Source of the DNA: Bacteroidota bacterium
GTDB lineage: Bacteria > Bacteroidota > Rhodothermia > Rhodothermales > Rubricoccaceae
Assembly: GCA_039821555.1 (NCBI GenBank)
Contig: JBCBNX010000003.1
Location: forward strand, 370,867-413,529
Reading direction: 5' to 3'
DNA: 42,663 nucleotides
Shown here: positions 6,507 to 15,187 of the stretch, one piece after another
Layout: the number at the start of each line of letters is the position of its first letter
Position numbering within the stretch: the stretch's first letter is position 1
The notes under the pieces: model-generated
The model's database searches: none
Seen by the model: only the letters and a program-made list of their open reading frames with translations
Told to the model about the DNA's origin: nothing
Translations under genes and position numbers: made by a program

Positions 6507-8786
6507 ATGCTGTCTTCTCGATTCATGTTCGAGCGCCGGGACATACGCACGTGTTGTGTAGTCCTTGCCGGTCTTCTCGGTGGGTTACTCATCGCTGGAG
6601 CTTCGGACGCACGTGCGCAGACGACGCCGACGCCTACAGCGGGAATCATTGAGCTGGAAGAGCGGCTACCGCGACCGGCCTTGGAGCAGATTGGCACGCT
6701 CAACTTCCGGGGCGCAGACCTCCGAGACGTACTCCGTGCTATCGCCGCCGAATCAGGTTTGAACTTGATCGTGGATGACTCCGTCCAGGGGCGAGTGACA
6801 GTCAACTTCCAGGATGTGGCCGTCATTGATGCCCTGCGGTTCCTCGCCGAGGAATACACGCTCGCCCTCGTGCAAACGGGATCCATCTTCCGGGTCCGAG
6901 TTCCTGCCCCGGCACCACCGCCCACCCCGCCGCCACCGCCAGAGCCGGTCGTGCTCTTCGCCGAGGGGCGTCTGACGCTAGACCTGGAGGCTACGCCACT
7001 TTCGACGCTGGTGCGGCTCGTGACGCAGCGTTCAGGCACTAATCTCGTCCTAGCGCAAGGCGTCACGGGCACTGTATCGGGCTTCGTACAAGATGCTCCG
7101 CTCGACGTGGCACTCCGTACCGTGCTTGCCTCATCGGGCTTCACGTTGGAACGCGATGGTGAGATTTTCGTCGTGACGCGCTCGACTGAAGAGGGGCAAC
7201 CTATTCGGGGACGCCGTGACGTGGCTGTAGAAGACGGCCGCGTGTCACTTCGCTTGAGGAACGCTGATGTGGCGGACGCGGTGCGCGAGATTGCGCGTCA
7301 AGCTGCGGTGCCTATCGTGACCTACACGCTCCCGGAGGGGCGACGTCTTACAGCAGAAGCGGACGGCCTCACCGTCGAGCAAGCCCTTCGTGTTGTTCTC
7401 CGGGGCACAGGGACCGCTTTCCGCCGCGAAACAAGTGCAGACGGGCCGTACTTCCTCGTGGGCACACAGGCGGAGGACGGCCTCGTCGCCACGCGCCTTC
7501 TTCGACTAGGCTACATCGCTGTCGAGGGACTTGTGGAGTTGCTCCCGCCTGGCCTCCAGAGTCGTGCGACCATACAACCGGTACCCGAGCAAAACGCGCT
7601 GCTCGTCTCTGGGACGAACGACGCCATCGCCGAGTTGGAGGCGTTCCTTGCCGAGGTAGACTATCCTGCTCCTCAGGTGCTCATCGAGACGCTGGTAGTC
7701 GACCTGCTCGACACGGACATCAGCAACCTCGGCTTTGACTTCGGGCGCGGCCTACTACCTGGCTTTGACTCGACGGCGACACCTCCCCAGCCCTTCGACT
7801 ACGAATTCCGAGGTACGACGACGGGCGAGCTTGAGGTGGTTGGTAGCGGAGCCAACGCGAATGACATCCTCGCCCCAGGGGGCGACCTCTTCGGTCTCGG
7901 CGGCATCGGAAAGCTCCCCGCCGACTTCTTCTTTCGGGTGCGTGCACTGGAGCAGGAGGGACGTGTGGCTGTGCGCAACCGCCCGCAGGTCTCGACGCTC
8001 TCGGGCAACACGGCCACCATTTCGATTGGGACGACGCAGTACTTCCTCCTGGAGACCTCGACGCCCATCACTGGCCGCAACGATGTAGTGATTCAGGAGA
8101 CGCAGCGCTTCGAGCAAATCGAGGCCAACGTAACACTCGAGATTACGCCGTTCGTGAGCCCCTACGGCGAGGTGACCGCGCTCATCCGCCCGAGCTTCTC
8201 AACGCCTGTCGGCGAGTTTTCCGCAGGCATTCCGCCGACGATCTCGACCCAGGAGATCGAAGCGCGGGTACGGTTGCGGGATGGGGAGACAATCATCCTA
8301 GGAGGTCTAATCTCGGACGAGGACGTGGTGTCCGATTTCAAAATCCCGATCCTCGGCGACATCCCGATTCTGGGGCGGCTCTTTCGTAGCCGTTCACGCT
8401 CGAAGCGAGAGAGCGAACTCGTGATCTACATCACCCCCCACGTCTTCTACGGCGACGGACGCGACGACGCACAGTGGCGGGCACTCGCCGACTCGTCAGG
8501 CTTGCGGCTCTCGCCGCTGAACCCCCAGGAGTCCTTTTGGGAGCGTTTCTGGCTCTACGACGACGCGGTTGAGGAAGATGAACCAGAGCAGGATGACCCT
8601 CCGGAGACAGGCCCTCCGCCAGAGCCTCGGCGTGAAAACAGCCAGGGTGACCAGGGGCGTCGTTCTGAGGAGCGAGGCGACGAAGACGACACAATACCTA
8701 CGGTCTCAGATGATCTACCCCCACTCGACATAGGTCCGGTCCCATCAGATTCTACAGGGAACGGGTCTCGTCTACGACTGCCCTGA
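6507..8786 (+). CDS. gspD: Secretin (GspD/PilQ family outer-membrane channel)
   Basis: A ~759-aa outer-membrane gate of the secretion machine. It has a Sec signal peptide (hydrophobic VVLAGLLGGLLIAGA ending ARAQ). Three STN/N0-like repeats follow, recognisable by LNFRGADLRDVLRAIA, LDLEATPLSTLVRLV and LRLRNADVADAVREIA. A short N3-like segment (IQPVPEQNALLVSGT) precedes the C-terminal secretin domain (VLIETLVVDL ... VRNRPQVSTLSGNTATI ... LRDGETIILGGLI ... IPILGDIPILGRLF). A Pro-rich linker (about 135-148) and a ~130-residue acidic tail after the barrel are unusual. In-frame starts at 6501 (TTG), 6507 and 6525 are possible; I took the first ATG. Several STN-like repeats are more PilQ-like than classical GspD, so the machine mixes both styles. 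Confidence 0.94.
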   Translation: MLSSRFMFERRDIRTCCVVLAGLLGGLLIAGASDARAQTTPTPTAGIIELEERLPRPALEQIGTLNFRGADLRDVLRAIAAESGLNLIVDDSVQGRVTVNFQDVAVIDALRFLAEEYTLALVQTGSIFRVRVPAPAPPPTPPPPPEPVVLFAEGRLTLDLEATPLSTLVRLVTQRSGTNLVLAQGVTGTVSGFVQDAPLDVALRTVLASSGFTLERDGEIFVVTRSTEEGQPIRGRRDVAVEDGRVSLRLRNADVADAVREIARQAAVPIVTYTLPEGRRLTAEADGLTVEQALRVVLRGTGTAFRRETSADGPYFLVGTQAEDGLVATRLLRLGYIAVEGLVELLPPGLQSRATIQPVPEQNALLVSGTNDAIAELEAFLAEVDYPAPQVLIETLVVDLLDTDISNLGFDFGRGLLPGFDSTATPPQPFDYEFRGTTTGELEVVGSGANANDILAPGGDLFGLGGIGKLPADFFFRVRALEQEGRVAVRNRPQVSTLSGNTATISIGTTQYFLLETSTPITGRNDVVIQETQRFEQIEANVTLEITPFVSPYGEVTALIRPSFSTPVGEFSAGIPPTISTQEIEARVRLRDGETIILGGLISDEDVVSDFKIPILGDIPILGRLFRSRSRSKRESELVIYITPHVFYGDGRDDAQWRALADSSGLRLSPLNPQESFWERFWLYDDAVEEDEPEQDDPPETGPPPEPRRENSQGDQGRRSEERGDEDDTIPTVSDDLPPLDIGPVPSDSTGNGSRLRLP

Positions 8787-8950
8787 TCATTGGGCCGATC
8801 CATGCACGATTCACGGAAAGAATGCAGACAGCAACGTACTGACTCCCTCATCGAGGAACCCTCTCTGGGTGTTGCCCTGGTCTACCGCCGCCTAAGTCTG
8901 TGGCGGCATCAGCGACAGTGGGTAGCCCCAAGCTCGACGTTTCAACCTGA

Positions 8951-10594
8951 ATGATGATCCCCTACCTAGATCGTGTTGGCGTAGGGCTGTGTTTGAGCCG
9001 AGAAGCCGCGTCGATGGTAGTGTGGCGTCGCCGCTTTGGACGGGTCCGTCTTGGTGACGAGATCCTCGTGCCCTTGGAATCGGATCCTGTAGAGGCTCTC
9101 CGAGGGCTCAGGGAAGCGAGCCTGCACCCGTTCGTCCACGTCGCGGTACCCGATGCTCTTCTTTCCTGTGAGGTAGTGGCCGTTCCTGACTTCGACGAAC
9201 CTGAAGACCGAGACGCGTGGGCGATCTCAGAGGCAGAGCGACGCAGAACGCAGTTCAGTAGTGGAGAAGACGTGGTGGTCACGGCTCACGTCTTTGAGGC
9301 GCCCGTAGAGTCTGATCTAGATGTGCTGGCAAGCTCATGGGAGTCGAGCTACGGCGCACAAAGGAGTGGGGGAGCCTACGCAGAAGACATCGCGCGGTAT
9401 CGAGCTGTACTGTGCGTCGTGAACCGAGCGCGCATCGAAGACGCCCTGCGTCTCCTTGGGGAGGCTGGGTTTGTCGTTGAACGCGTGGCCTCCGGTCTTG
9501 TAGAAGCAGCGACGCTGTCACTGGTATCGATATCCCACTCCGGAGATCACCATGAACGCGGTCCAGAGGCATCCGCTGGGTACACGCTGCCCCGCGTCGA
9601 GATGCGGAATCCAGGCATGCTGGCTGTAGCTGGAGCTTTTGGTACGGCTGTGCTCGAAGTGGCGCACGGACGGCCGCGATCGGTTACGATGCTCGGTCCG
9701 GCAATAGGAGAAGACACTGCGTATGGTGTGCAAGAGTTGGAGCGTTTCCATGCCCCACCGGAAGAGGACGGCGTACCTGTCCATAGCAACCAGGAGTCGC
9801 TCGAGATTCTTGAGGCCTTACGCCCTTCGTCGGCGATGGCCGCAGCTATTGCCTACGAGGCTGTATATCCAGGATTGGTGTTAGTCCAGGTGTTGCCCGA
9901 GGCCGCACAACAGGGCGTCCGGCGAACGCGCAGAGTGGAAGAAGGGAAGCGCTCGACGTTGCTCGTCGCATTTGTCGTGTTAGTGCTACTGGTTCTACTT
10001 ATGGGCACCGAACTGGCTATCGGAGGACTCTCGGGTAAGACCGCCGAGCAACTCCGAAACCAAGCTCCTGCGCTGGCGCTTCTGGAGCGAGACCGAGCTG
10101 AGGTAGCCCGAATGGAACGCGATGTGATTCTGGCTAGACGCGCGCAGGCTGAGCGCACCATGGTGGCCTACTACCTGGAGGCTCTAGCGCGTGCCGCTCC
10201 CGATGATGTAACGCTTACTGAGGTGGTGATCGGCCCCATTGACGGCGTTACATTGCCCGCATATCACGAGATCACGGGAGGTAACAACCGTTTGTCAGAC
10301 AGGGTATCAGGTTTTTCCCCAGAAAAAAAAGAGAGTTCTCAGAATATTGTTTCCTTTGTGATTAAGGGCGAGTCGGAGGCCAGTTCGGCTGTAGGGATGT
10401 ACTCGCTGCACCTTGGGCAGCTTGACTTTGTGGTTGAGTCTAGGGTTATATCCGTCACGCAAGTATCACCGCGCGCGCTACGGCGGCAGCAGCGGGACCC
10501 CGGCGAGCGGCTCTTCACCTTTGAGCTCGCAGGCCGGGTTGCTCCACCTGCGCGCGCATACCCTACGCAAGAGCGCTCCCCCAGGAGCCCATAG
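8951..10594 (+). CDS. GspL-like / PilM-PilN-like inner-membrane assembly protein
   Basis: A 547-aa protein with the architecture of GspL or of fused PilM and PilN. About 330 cytoplasmic residues have an actin-like-fold flavour (GVGLCLSREAASMVVW; later MLAVAGAFGTAVLEV). One membrane helix follows at about 336-358 (LLVAFVVLVLLVLLMGTELA), then a coiled coil (about 365-405) and a PilN-like periplasmic ferredoxin-like region (ALARAAPDDVTLTEV). In T2SS and T4P this links the GspE ATPase to the periplasmic ring. It starts at two adjacent ATGs with no strong ribosome site. Assignment rests on topology and gene order (E-D-L-M-C) more than on strong motifs. Confidence 0.75.
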   Translation: MMIPYLDRVGVGLCLSREAASMVVWRRRFGRVRLGDEILVPLESDPVEALRGLREASLHPFVHVAVPDALLSCEVVAVPDFDEPEDRDAWAISEAERRRTQFSSGEDVVVTAHVFEAPVESDLDVLASSWESSYGAQRSGGAYAEDIARYRAVLCVVNRARIEDALRLLGEAGFVVERVASGLVEAATLSLVSISHSGDHHERGPEASAGYTLPRVEMRNPGMLAVAGAFGTAVLEVAHGRPRSVTMLGPAIGEDTAYGVQELERFHAPPEEDGVPVHSNQESLEILEALRPSSAMAAAIAYEAVYPGLVLVQVLPEAAQQGVRRTRRVEEGKRSTLLVAFVVLVLLVLLMGTELAIGGLSGKTAEQLRNQAPALALLERDRAEVARMERDVILARRAQAERTMVAYYLEALARAAPDDVTLTEVVIGPIDGVTLPAYHEITGGNNRLSDRVSGFSPEKKESSQNIVSFVIKGESEASSAVGMYSLHLGQLDFVVESRVISVTQVSPRALRRQQRDPGERLFTFELAGRVAPPARAYPTQERSPRSP

Positions 10595-10607
10595 CCATGC
10601 GGCATGC

Positions 10608-11345
10608 ATGGTCTCAGCATGTCACGCTGGGACCGTACTAACGCTCACGGCATGCGTGTGGGGTCTCCAGCACGCACCGCCAGTGCTCCGCTCTAATTCC
10701 GACTTGAAACGCCAGCAGCCTGCTCCCAAGGAGCGCACCTCACGGTGGAGCGGGTTTCGGCTTGATGCAAATGAAAAATCAAGCGCTGCTGCGAGCGCGT
10801 CGGCCGAGGTGTTGTGGACCTGGGTACCTCGTCTTGTGATTGGGCTTGCTGTGTTGGTGATTGCGCTCGAGGTTGTGCCGCGTGCCTCAACCCTCGTAGG
10901 AGAAATCCGAGGCTGGCGCTCGGATATAGCGCGCGTGACATCGAGCGAGACCTTGGTGCAAGACAGAGCTTTTCTTCGCGCAGAGCAAGCTAGGCTGGCG
11001 CGTGAGCTAGCCAGTATGAGCACCGAGCGGGCTACGACCGGTGACATGCTCGGCCGGCTGGATGCCCTCGCTGCTGATTCGGAAGTGAACCTGACCCGCG
11101 TGGAGCCAGGGGTGCCGGTTTCGGAGGGGTCACAGGAGCGAGTACCGCTCGCCGTTGACCTGAGAGGACGCTTCCACGATGTCGGTCAATATGTGTCTGA
11201 GCTCGAGGCTTCGACGTTCCGGGTGCGCCGACTGTCGCTCAGCCGTTCGGCAAGGTCGGGTGCACGCCAGAGCACAGGTATGCTTGAGGCAACGCTCTCA
11301 TTGGAAGTAGTTCGCACACGACAGACAGGAGGTCGCGATGCGTGA
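10608..11345 (+). CDS. PilO/GspM-like inner-membrane protein
   Basis: A 245-aa bitopic protein. A cytoplasmic lead of ~70 residues is followed by one membrane helix (VPRLVIGLAVLVIALEVVP), a coiled coil (residues rich in Ala, Arg and Glu, about 110-150) and a C-terminal PilO-like domain (LAVDLRGRFHDVGQYVSELEAST). In PilO and GspM this domain dimerises with PilN or GspL. The ATG at 10608 is my choice because it clears the upstream stop and has AGGAG about 20 bases before it; a later start within the long cytoplasmic lead is possible. Its 3' end overlaps the next gene by 8 bases, which indicates coupling. Confidence 0.72.
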   Translation: MVSACHAGTVLTLTACVWGLQHAPPVLRSNSDLKRQQPAPKERTSRWSGFRLDANEKSSAAASASAEVLWTWVPRLVIGLAVLVIALEVVPRASTLVGEIRGWRSDIARVTSSETLVQDRAFLRAEQARLARELASMSTERATTGDMLGRLDALAADSEVNLTRVEPGVPVSEGSQERVPLAVDLRGRFHDVGQYVSELEASTFRVRRLSLSRSARSGARQSTGMLEATLSLEVVRTRQTGGRDA

Positions 11346-11784
11346 ATGGAACGACCGGAAAAGTGTCGTGGTGCCGCTGGGTGTGCTAGCAGTAACCGTG
11401 TGGGCCTATGTGCTCTACACCCTTGTCGCGGCATGGCCTGCTTCAGAACCTGAGGTTCCAGGACCCACACTGCGAACGGCCGAGGGAATCGTTACGGTCG
11501 CGCATGTGTGGGGAAAAGACTTCCGAGATCCCTTTTCGGGTGCCGAACGCCCCGGCGCGTCTGTGGCAAGCGTGCAGCTAGACGCACCAGCCACACCGGA
11601 TGTGGCCGTCCGTTTACGTCTCATCGGGGTCGTTGACGGTACGGCCATGCTTGAGCAGCCTGATGGTGCAGTGATCTTGGTCCGGCGCGGCGCGCAGGTC
11701 GATGGCGGACGCGTGACGTCTATGACGTCAGAAACCATCGTGCTACGCATCCAGGGACGTACTCAGACCCTGACCCTCGAATAA
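11338..11784 (+). CDS. GspC/PilP-like periplasmic linker protein
   Basis: A 148-aa protein with an N-terminal membrane anchor (VVVPLGVLAVTVWAYVLYTLVAA), a short linker with GKDFRDPF, which recalls the RDPF motif before the PilP/GspC domain, and a small all-beta homology region (VRLRLIGVVDGTAMLEQPDGAVILVRRGAQV shape). GspC and PilP link the inner-membrane platform to the N-domains of the secretin. Its length suits a GspC with only the HR domain and no PDZ domain. It overlaps the GspM-like gene by 8 bases. Confidence 0.75.
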   Translation: MREWNDRKSVVVPLGVLAVTVWAYVLYTLVAAWPASEPEVPGPTLRTAEGIVTVAHVWGKDFRDPFSGAERPGASVASVQLDAPATPDVAVRLRLIGVVDGTAMLEQPDGAVILVRRGAQVDGGRVTSMTSETIVLRIQGRTQTLTLE

Positions 11785-11820
11785 AAACAGACTAGCACTT
11801 TGTTTCTCTATCTCACCCGT

Positions 11821-12360
11821 ATGAAAGAGTCTGTTCCAGCCAAGACGCGCACGTATGTCCTGGGGGCCGTAGCGGCGGCGGCACTCGTCCTGTCTGCGAT
11901 CGCCTTCTGGATGTCGTCCCAAACGCCGGTCGTGGCCTACGTCGATTCGGCCGTCTTGCTAGAACGCTACGTCGGGGCGATTGAGGCGCGTGCTACACTT
12001 CAGGCACAGTTGGATATCTGGGAGACGAACCTCGACACGCTACGCCAAGAAGCAGCTGGATTTGGTGACCAGCTTCTCCGCGATGACCTGTCCCGAGCAG
12101 AGCGAGAGGCTGCGAGCGACCGACTCGAAGCGAAACAACGGGAGCTAGCTCAGTACGCTGAGGCCGTGGGCAGGCAAGCGGCTGATCGAGAACAGCAGGT
12201 GCTTCAGCCCGTCTACGCCGAACTGAACGCGCGGATCGCTGACTTTAGCGAGGTGCAGGGGATTGATGTACTCCTGGGTACAGTATCGGGCGGCAACATC
12301 CTATTCGGAGGCGACTCAGTCGACCTCACTGAGGAGCTGATCGGGTATCTCAATGATTAG
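11821..12360 (+). CDS. Skp/OmpH-like periplasmic chaperone
   Basis: A 179-aa protein: N-terminal membrane or signal segment (TYVLGAVAAAALVLSAIAFWM), then VAYVDSAVLLERYVGAIEARATL, matching the first strand and helix of OmpH/Skp. A long charged coiled coil follows (about 50-135) and the final ILLGTVSGGNILFGG-type beta piece. Skp holds unfolded polypeptides in the periplasm. Encoded within a secretion operon and two genes before two giant Rhs proteins, it may be a dedicated chaperone for them; that is inferred. An upstream TTG (11800) is an alternative start. The N-terminal segment lacks an evident cleavage site, so it may stay membrane-anchored. Confidence 0.78.
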   Translation: MKESVPAKTRTYVLGAVAAAALVLSAIAFWMSSQTPVVAYVDSAVLLERYVGAIEARATLQAQLDIWETNLDTLRQEAAGFGDQLLRDDLSRAEREAASDRLEAKQRELAQYAEAVGRQAADREQQVLQPVYAELNARIADFSEVQGIDVLLGTVSGGNILFGGDSVDLTEELIGYLND

Positions 12361-12366
12361 GAACCT

Positions 12367-13059
12367 ATGAGAAAGCACTCTCTGTTCGTCATCGTCCCGC
12401 TACTCGCGTTCTCTTCGAACCTGTCTAGCGGGTGTGCTCCTCGTGCGTTCGAGGATGCCGAGGCGCTCTACGCCTTCGTGAACTCAGAGGAGTATGCTGC
12501 CGTGGTGCATGAGGAGCGAGGAGGCTTCCGCTTTACGGCTCGCTATCTCCCTCCCGACGCGATGATGGTGAATCACTACCGGGCCTACGAGGAGCAGTGC
12601 GAGCGAGTAATAGCAGACCGCAGCCTGTCCGAGCTAGATCGGACTAGATCGCTAAACAGGCTTCGTAGGGAGGTGGAAAGGGTGCGAAGCGGCTACGAGG
12701 AAACTTGGAGCTTTCAGCTTACCATTGAGCCTCTGAACGGGCGCGACTTGGTCTACGAGTTTGAAGGGGCAGCCCTCATTGGAGGATATGAGAGCTGGTT
12801 GCAAACGCTGATGTTTGGTCTGCAGGCTCATCTGGTACTCTCGAATAAGACGGGAACCGCTCCGCCTATGGGTTACCACATGGACCGCACCTTCGGGACG
12901 GTACAGTCCCGAACATTCCTGATTTCATTCGCTCGGACAGGAGAGCTAGAAAAGTTTGAGGAGGGCGCGGAACTCGTGGTAGGCGAATTCGGCCTTGGCA
13001 CCGGATCGGTCACCTTCCGATTCGAGCAGCTTAGCGACACCGTAGAGTATCTCCTCTAG
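12367..13059 (+). CDS. Unknown lipoprotein of the secretion operon
   Basis: A 230-aa protein with a lipoprotein signal peptide: charged start MRKHS, hydrophobic FVIVPLLAFSS, lipobox LSSGC. The mature part has a charged helical region (YRAYEEQCERVIADRSLSELDRTRSLNRLRREVERVRSGYEE) and beta-rich segments with TFLISFAR and VTFRFEQL. I do not recognise a family. It starts six bases after the Skp-like stop and ends 23 bases before RhsA. A pilotin-like role for the secretin or a surface role with Rhs are both possible, but nothing in the sequence decides. Confidence 0.8.
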   Translation: MRKHSLFVIVPLLAFSSNLSSGCAPRAFEDAEALYAFVNSEEYAAVVHEERGGFRFTARYLPPDAMMVNHYRAYEEQCERVIADRSLSELDRTRSLNRLRREVERVRSGYEETWSFQLTIEPLNGRDLVYEFEGAALIGGYESWLQTLMFGLQAHLVLSNKTGTAPPMGYHMDRTFGTVQSRTFLISFARTGELEKFEEGAELVVGEFGLGTGSVTFRFEQLSDTVEYLL

Positions 13060-13082
13060 AACACAGTTGTAAGAACGTCCAG

Positions 13083-15161
13083 ATGCCGTTCCAAAATAAT
13101 CGAATTATGCTCGCGAAGAAGCTATTGTTCATCCCCTTCTTGCTCACATCAATCTACAGCGTTCTGGTCGCGGAGGCCGCGAGGGCACAGGGGCCTAGCC
13201 AACCCGAAGCCATGCGCTTTGAGGCCGTCGATATCACTGATATGGTGAATTTGGCGACGGGCGATTTCGTCTACGCACTCCCGTTGATTTCAGTACCAGG
13301 ACCTGAGGGGAGCTATCCGGTTTCTATGAGTTATCGAGCGGGGATCGGACCAAATATGGAAGCAACTTGGGTCGGGCTCGGATGGGTCCTAAATCCTGGC
13401 GCTATAAACCGAGTGGTCAACGGATATGCGGATGAGTTCAAAGGTGGTGATGTGATCACGCACTTTAGGGCCGAAGGCGAAAGGGAGTATGCGATCTCAG
13501 TTGGGGTGTCCGTGGGGACACCATTTAGTAGTGTAGGGCTGAATGCGACATACAACGTTAACTCTGGAAAAATGGGAGTCAACGCAGTTACAAGATTTCT
13601 GACCACTACTCCTATAGCTGGGATAGTTGCTCTACCTTCGCTGAGTTTAAGTGGAGGGACGTCGGGGTTCTCTGTAGGTATTAATGGAGGAATCAGAGGG
13701 GCCGAATTAGGAGCACGGGTGTCAGTGGCTACAGATGGCGCAATGAGCGCCAGCGGTAGCTGGAGCTACGGGGGAGTAGGGATTAGTGCTGGCCCAGGTG
13801 GGCTCTCGGGTCGTATCGCAGCAGGATCTGGGAGTAATGCCGTTGGGTTCAACATCAGCAGCAATGGAATGGGGGCCTCCTATGCTGGAGGCTCATTCGG
13901 AAGCTTCAGCCAAAGCAGAGCAGGCGCTGGGACAATCGAGGCAAAATCATTCGGACTTCCACCAATCGAACTTGGGATCCTACGAATTGATCTCGGCTTC
14001 AGCACGCACCAGTGGAAACTCGACGAGAAGCACTATGAGAACTCGTATGGATACGCCAGCATGGAGGCATACAGGACCAGTTCCGCAGAGAACAGAAAGT
14101 TCGAACGAGTGCTGATCTCCGGGCGAGGTGCTCCCGCTGCTTTACATCCCGCCCAAGACAACTATATCGTCGGAGCACAAGGACTCGACGGAAGTTTCTC
14201 ACCGTTCGTGCGAGATGGGTACACGCTCAGGGATGGCAAGGAAGAGAATGAACAAGGCCAACTCCAACTCAAGTTTGGTGGCGACTACGATGTGGTCTAC
14301 AGATTTCTCGGAGACACGGGAGGCAACCTGGTTAGTACCGAATCGCGTTGGGGTAGATCGATTGAGCAAATTATGGGGGTAGGAAGTGGTTCTGTTGAGG
14401 ACCATGTTGGCACGAGGCGCATCGATCCTCATTTTGATGATCCTTTGGATCCGTTTTTACTTACGGGATTTACGATTAAAGATAGGCAAGGAAAAATATA
14501 TGAATTTAAACAACCAGTTTATTCAAATTTTGAATATAGTTGGACAAATGATGATAGTCCGCCAAATATTAATTATGTTAATAATACAACTCAGACAAAT
14601 ACGAAGTATGCTACGCAATGGTTAATTACATCAATTAAGGGTCCAGATTATGTAGACCGTGGCAATGATGGAATGAATAATGAGGATTGGGGGTATTGGG
14701 TAAAATTTAAATATGAAGATCCTGAAATTAATCTGTGGCGAGCCCCATTTCAGCAAAATTGTGAGAATACATTTGTATTAATAAGAAATTGCCTAGAGTA
14801 TAATTATGATAAAGACGATGTAGATATAAAGTCGTATTCATGGGGTCAAAGAGAGTCGGTATACCTAAGTAGTATTGAGACGGCTACACATATGGCAAAA
14901 TTCGAATTGTCATCGTCGTATAATAGGAGTGAGCCACTAGGGGCACAGGAGTGGGCGAACGGTGTTCGATCTGAGGTGGAGCAAATTGATGGGGATACAT
15001 TTAGGATCGAAGGGAATCTGTCTTCAAACATCAATGATGCGGATCTAGATGCACCTATATTCTACGCTGCAAATCCTTCGTTAGGTAGCCCTTGTACGAA
15101 GATCTACTATAGAAGAGATATGGGCCCTTCCTCTCAGGGGGGGGGTGGGATTATTCGATAA
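13083..15161 (+). CDS. RhsA N-terminal part (YD-repeat secreted protein), cut by G9 tract
   Basis: As read, a 692-aa protein. It has a Sec signal peptide (KKLLFIPFLLTSIYSVLVAEA, ending ARAQ) and the N-terminal signature of Bacteroidota Rhs proteins: VNLATGDFVYALPLISVPGPEG, SYRAGIGPNMEATWVGLGWVLNPGAINR. A glycine/serine-rich stretch (about 135-285) precedes a beta-rich shell region (LTGFTIKDRQGKIYEFKQP; QWLITSIKGPDYVD). The frame ends in GGGGIIR-stop immediately after nine G at 15137-15145. With one more G the frame continues without interruption into 15146-18319, giving one protein of about 1745 aa. GC falls sharply at about 14430-15110, unlike the flanks. An alternative start is the ATG at 13107. 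Confidence 0.85.
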   Translation: MPFQNNRIMLAKKLLFIPFLLTSIYSVLVAEAARAQGPSQPEAMRFEAVDITDMVNLATGDFVYALPLISVPGPEGSYPVSMSYRAGIGPNMEATWVGLGWVLNPGAINRVVNGYADEFKGGDVITHFRAEGEREYAISVGVSVGTPFSSVGLNATYNVNSGKMGVNAVTRFLTTTPIAGIVALPSLSLSGGTSGFSVGINGGIRGAELGARVSVATDGAMSASGSWSYGGVGISAGPGGLSGRIAAGSGSNAVGFNISSNGMGASYAGGSFGSFSQSRAGAGTIEAKSFGLPPIELGILRIDLGFSTHQWKLDEKHYENSYGYASMEAYRTSSAENRKFERVLISGRGAPAALHPAQDNYIVGAQGLDGSFSPFVRDGYTLRDGKEENEQGQLQLKFGGDYDVVYRFLGDTGGNLVSTESRWGRSIEQIMGVGSGSVEDHVGTRRIDPHFDDPLDPFLLTGFTIKDRQGKIYEFKQPVYSNFEYSWTNDDSPPNINYVNNTTQTNTKYATQWLITSIKGPDYVDRGNDGMNNEDWGYWVKFKYEDPEINLWRAPFQQNCENTFVLIRNCLEYNYDKDDVDIKSYSWGQRESVYLSSIETATHMAKFELSSSYNRSEPLGAQEWANGVRSEVEQIDGDTFRIEGNLSSNINDADLDAPIFYAANPSLGSPCTKIYYRRDMGPSSQGGGGIIR
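15137..15145 (+). repeat. Poly-G tract (G9) at RhsA frameshift
   Basis: Nine consecutive G sit exactly where the two RhsA frames meet. Upstream codons are in phase with 13083 and downstream ones with 15188. Ten (or seven) G would join them as SSQGGG-WDYSISTSGVNQ. It is a slippage-prone tract, so phase variation, a fixed mutation or a sequencing miscount all fit. Confidence 0.85.
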
Positions 15162-15187
15162 GTACAAGTGGGGTCAATCAGTATACT

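Noticed and set aside
6080..7144. Minus-strand frame of ~350 codons across GspE end and secretin start
   Set aside because: Ser/Arg/Thr-rich shadow of two well-supported genes, and it runs through their junction.
3011..8786. Integrated filamentous phage (inovirus)
   Set aside because: The gpII-like protein and a secretin are suggestive, but there is no Zot/pI ATPase, no ssDNA-binding protein and no run of small coat genes; the secretin belongs to a full T2SS-like set.
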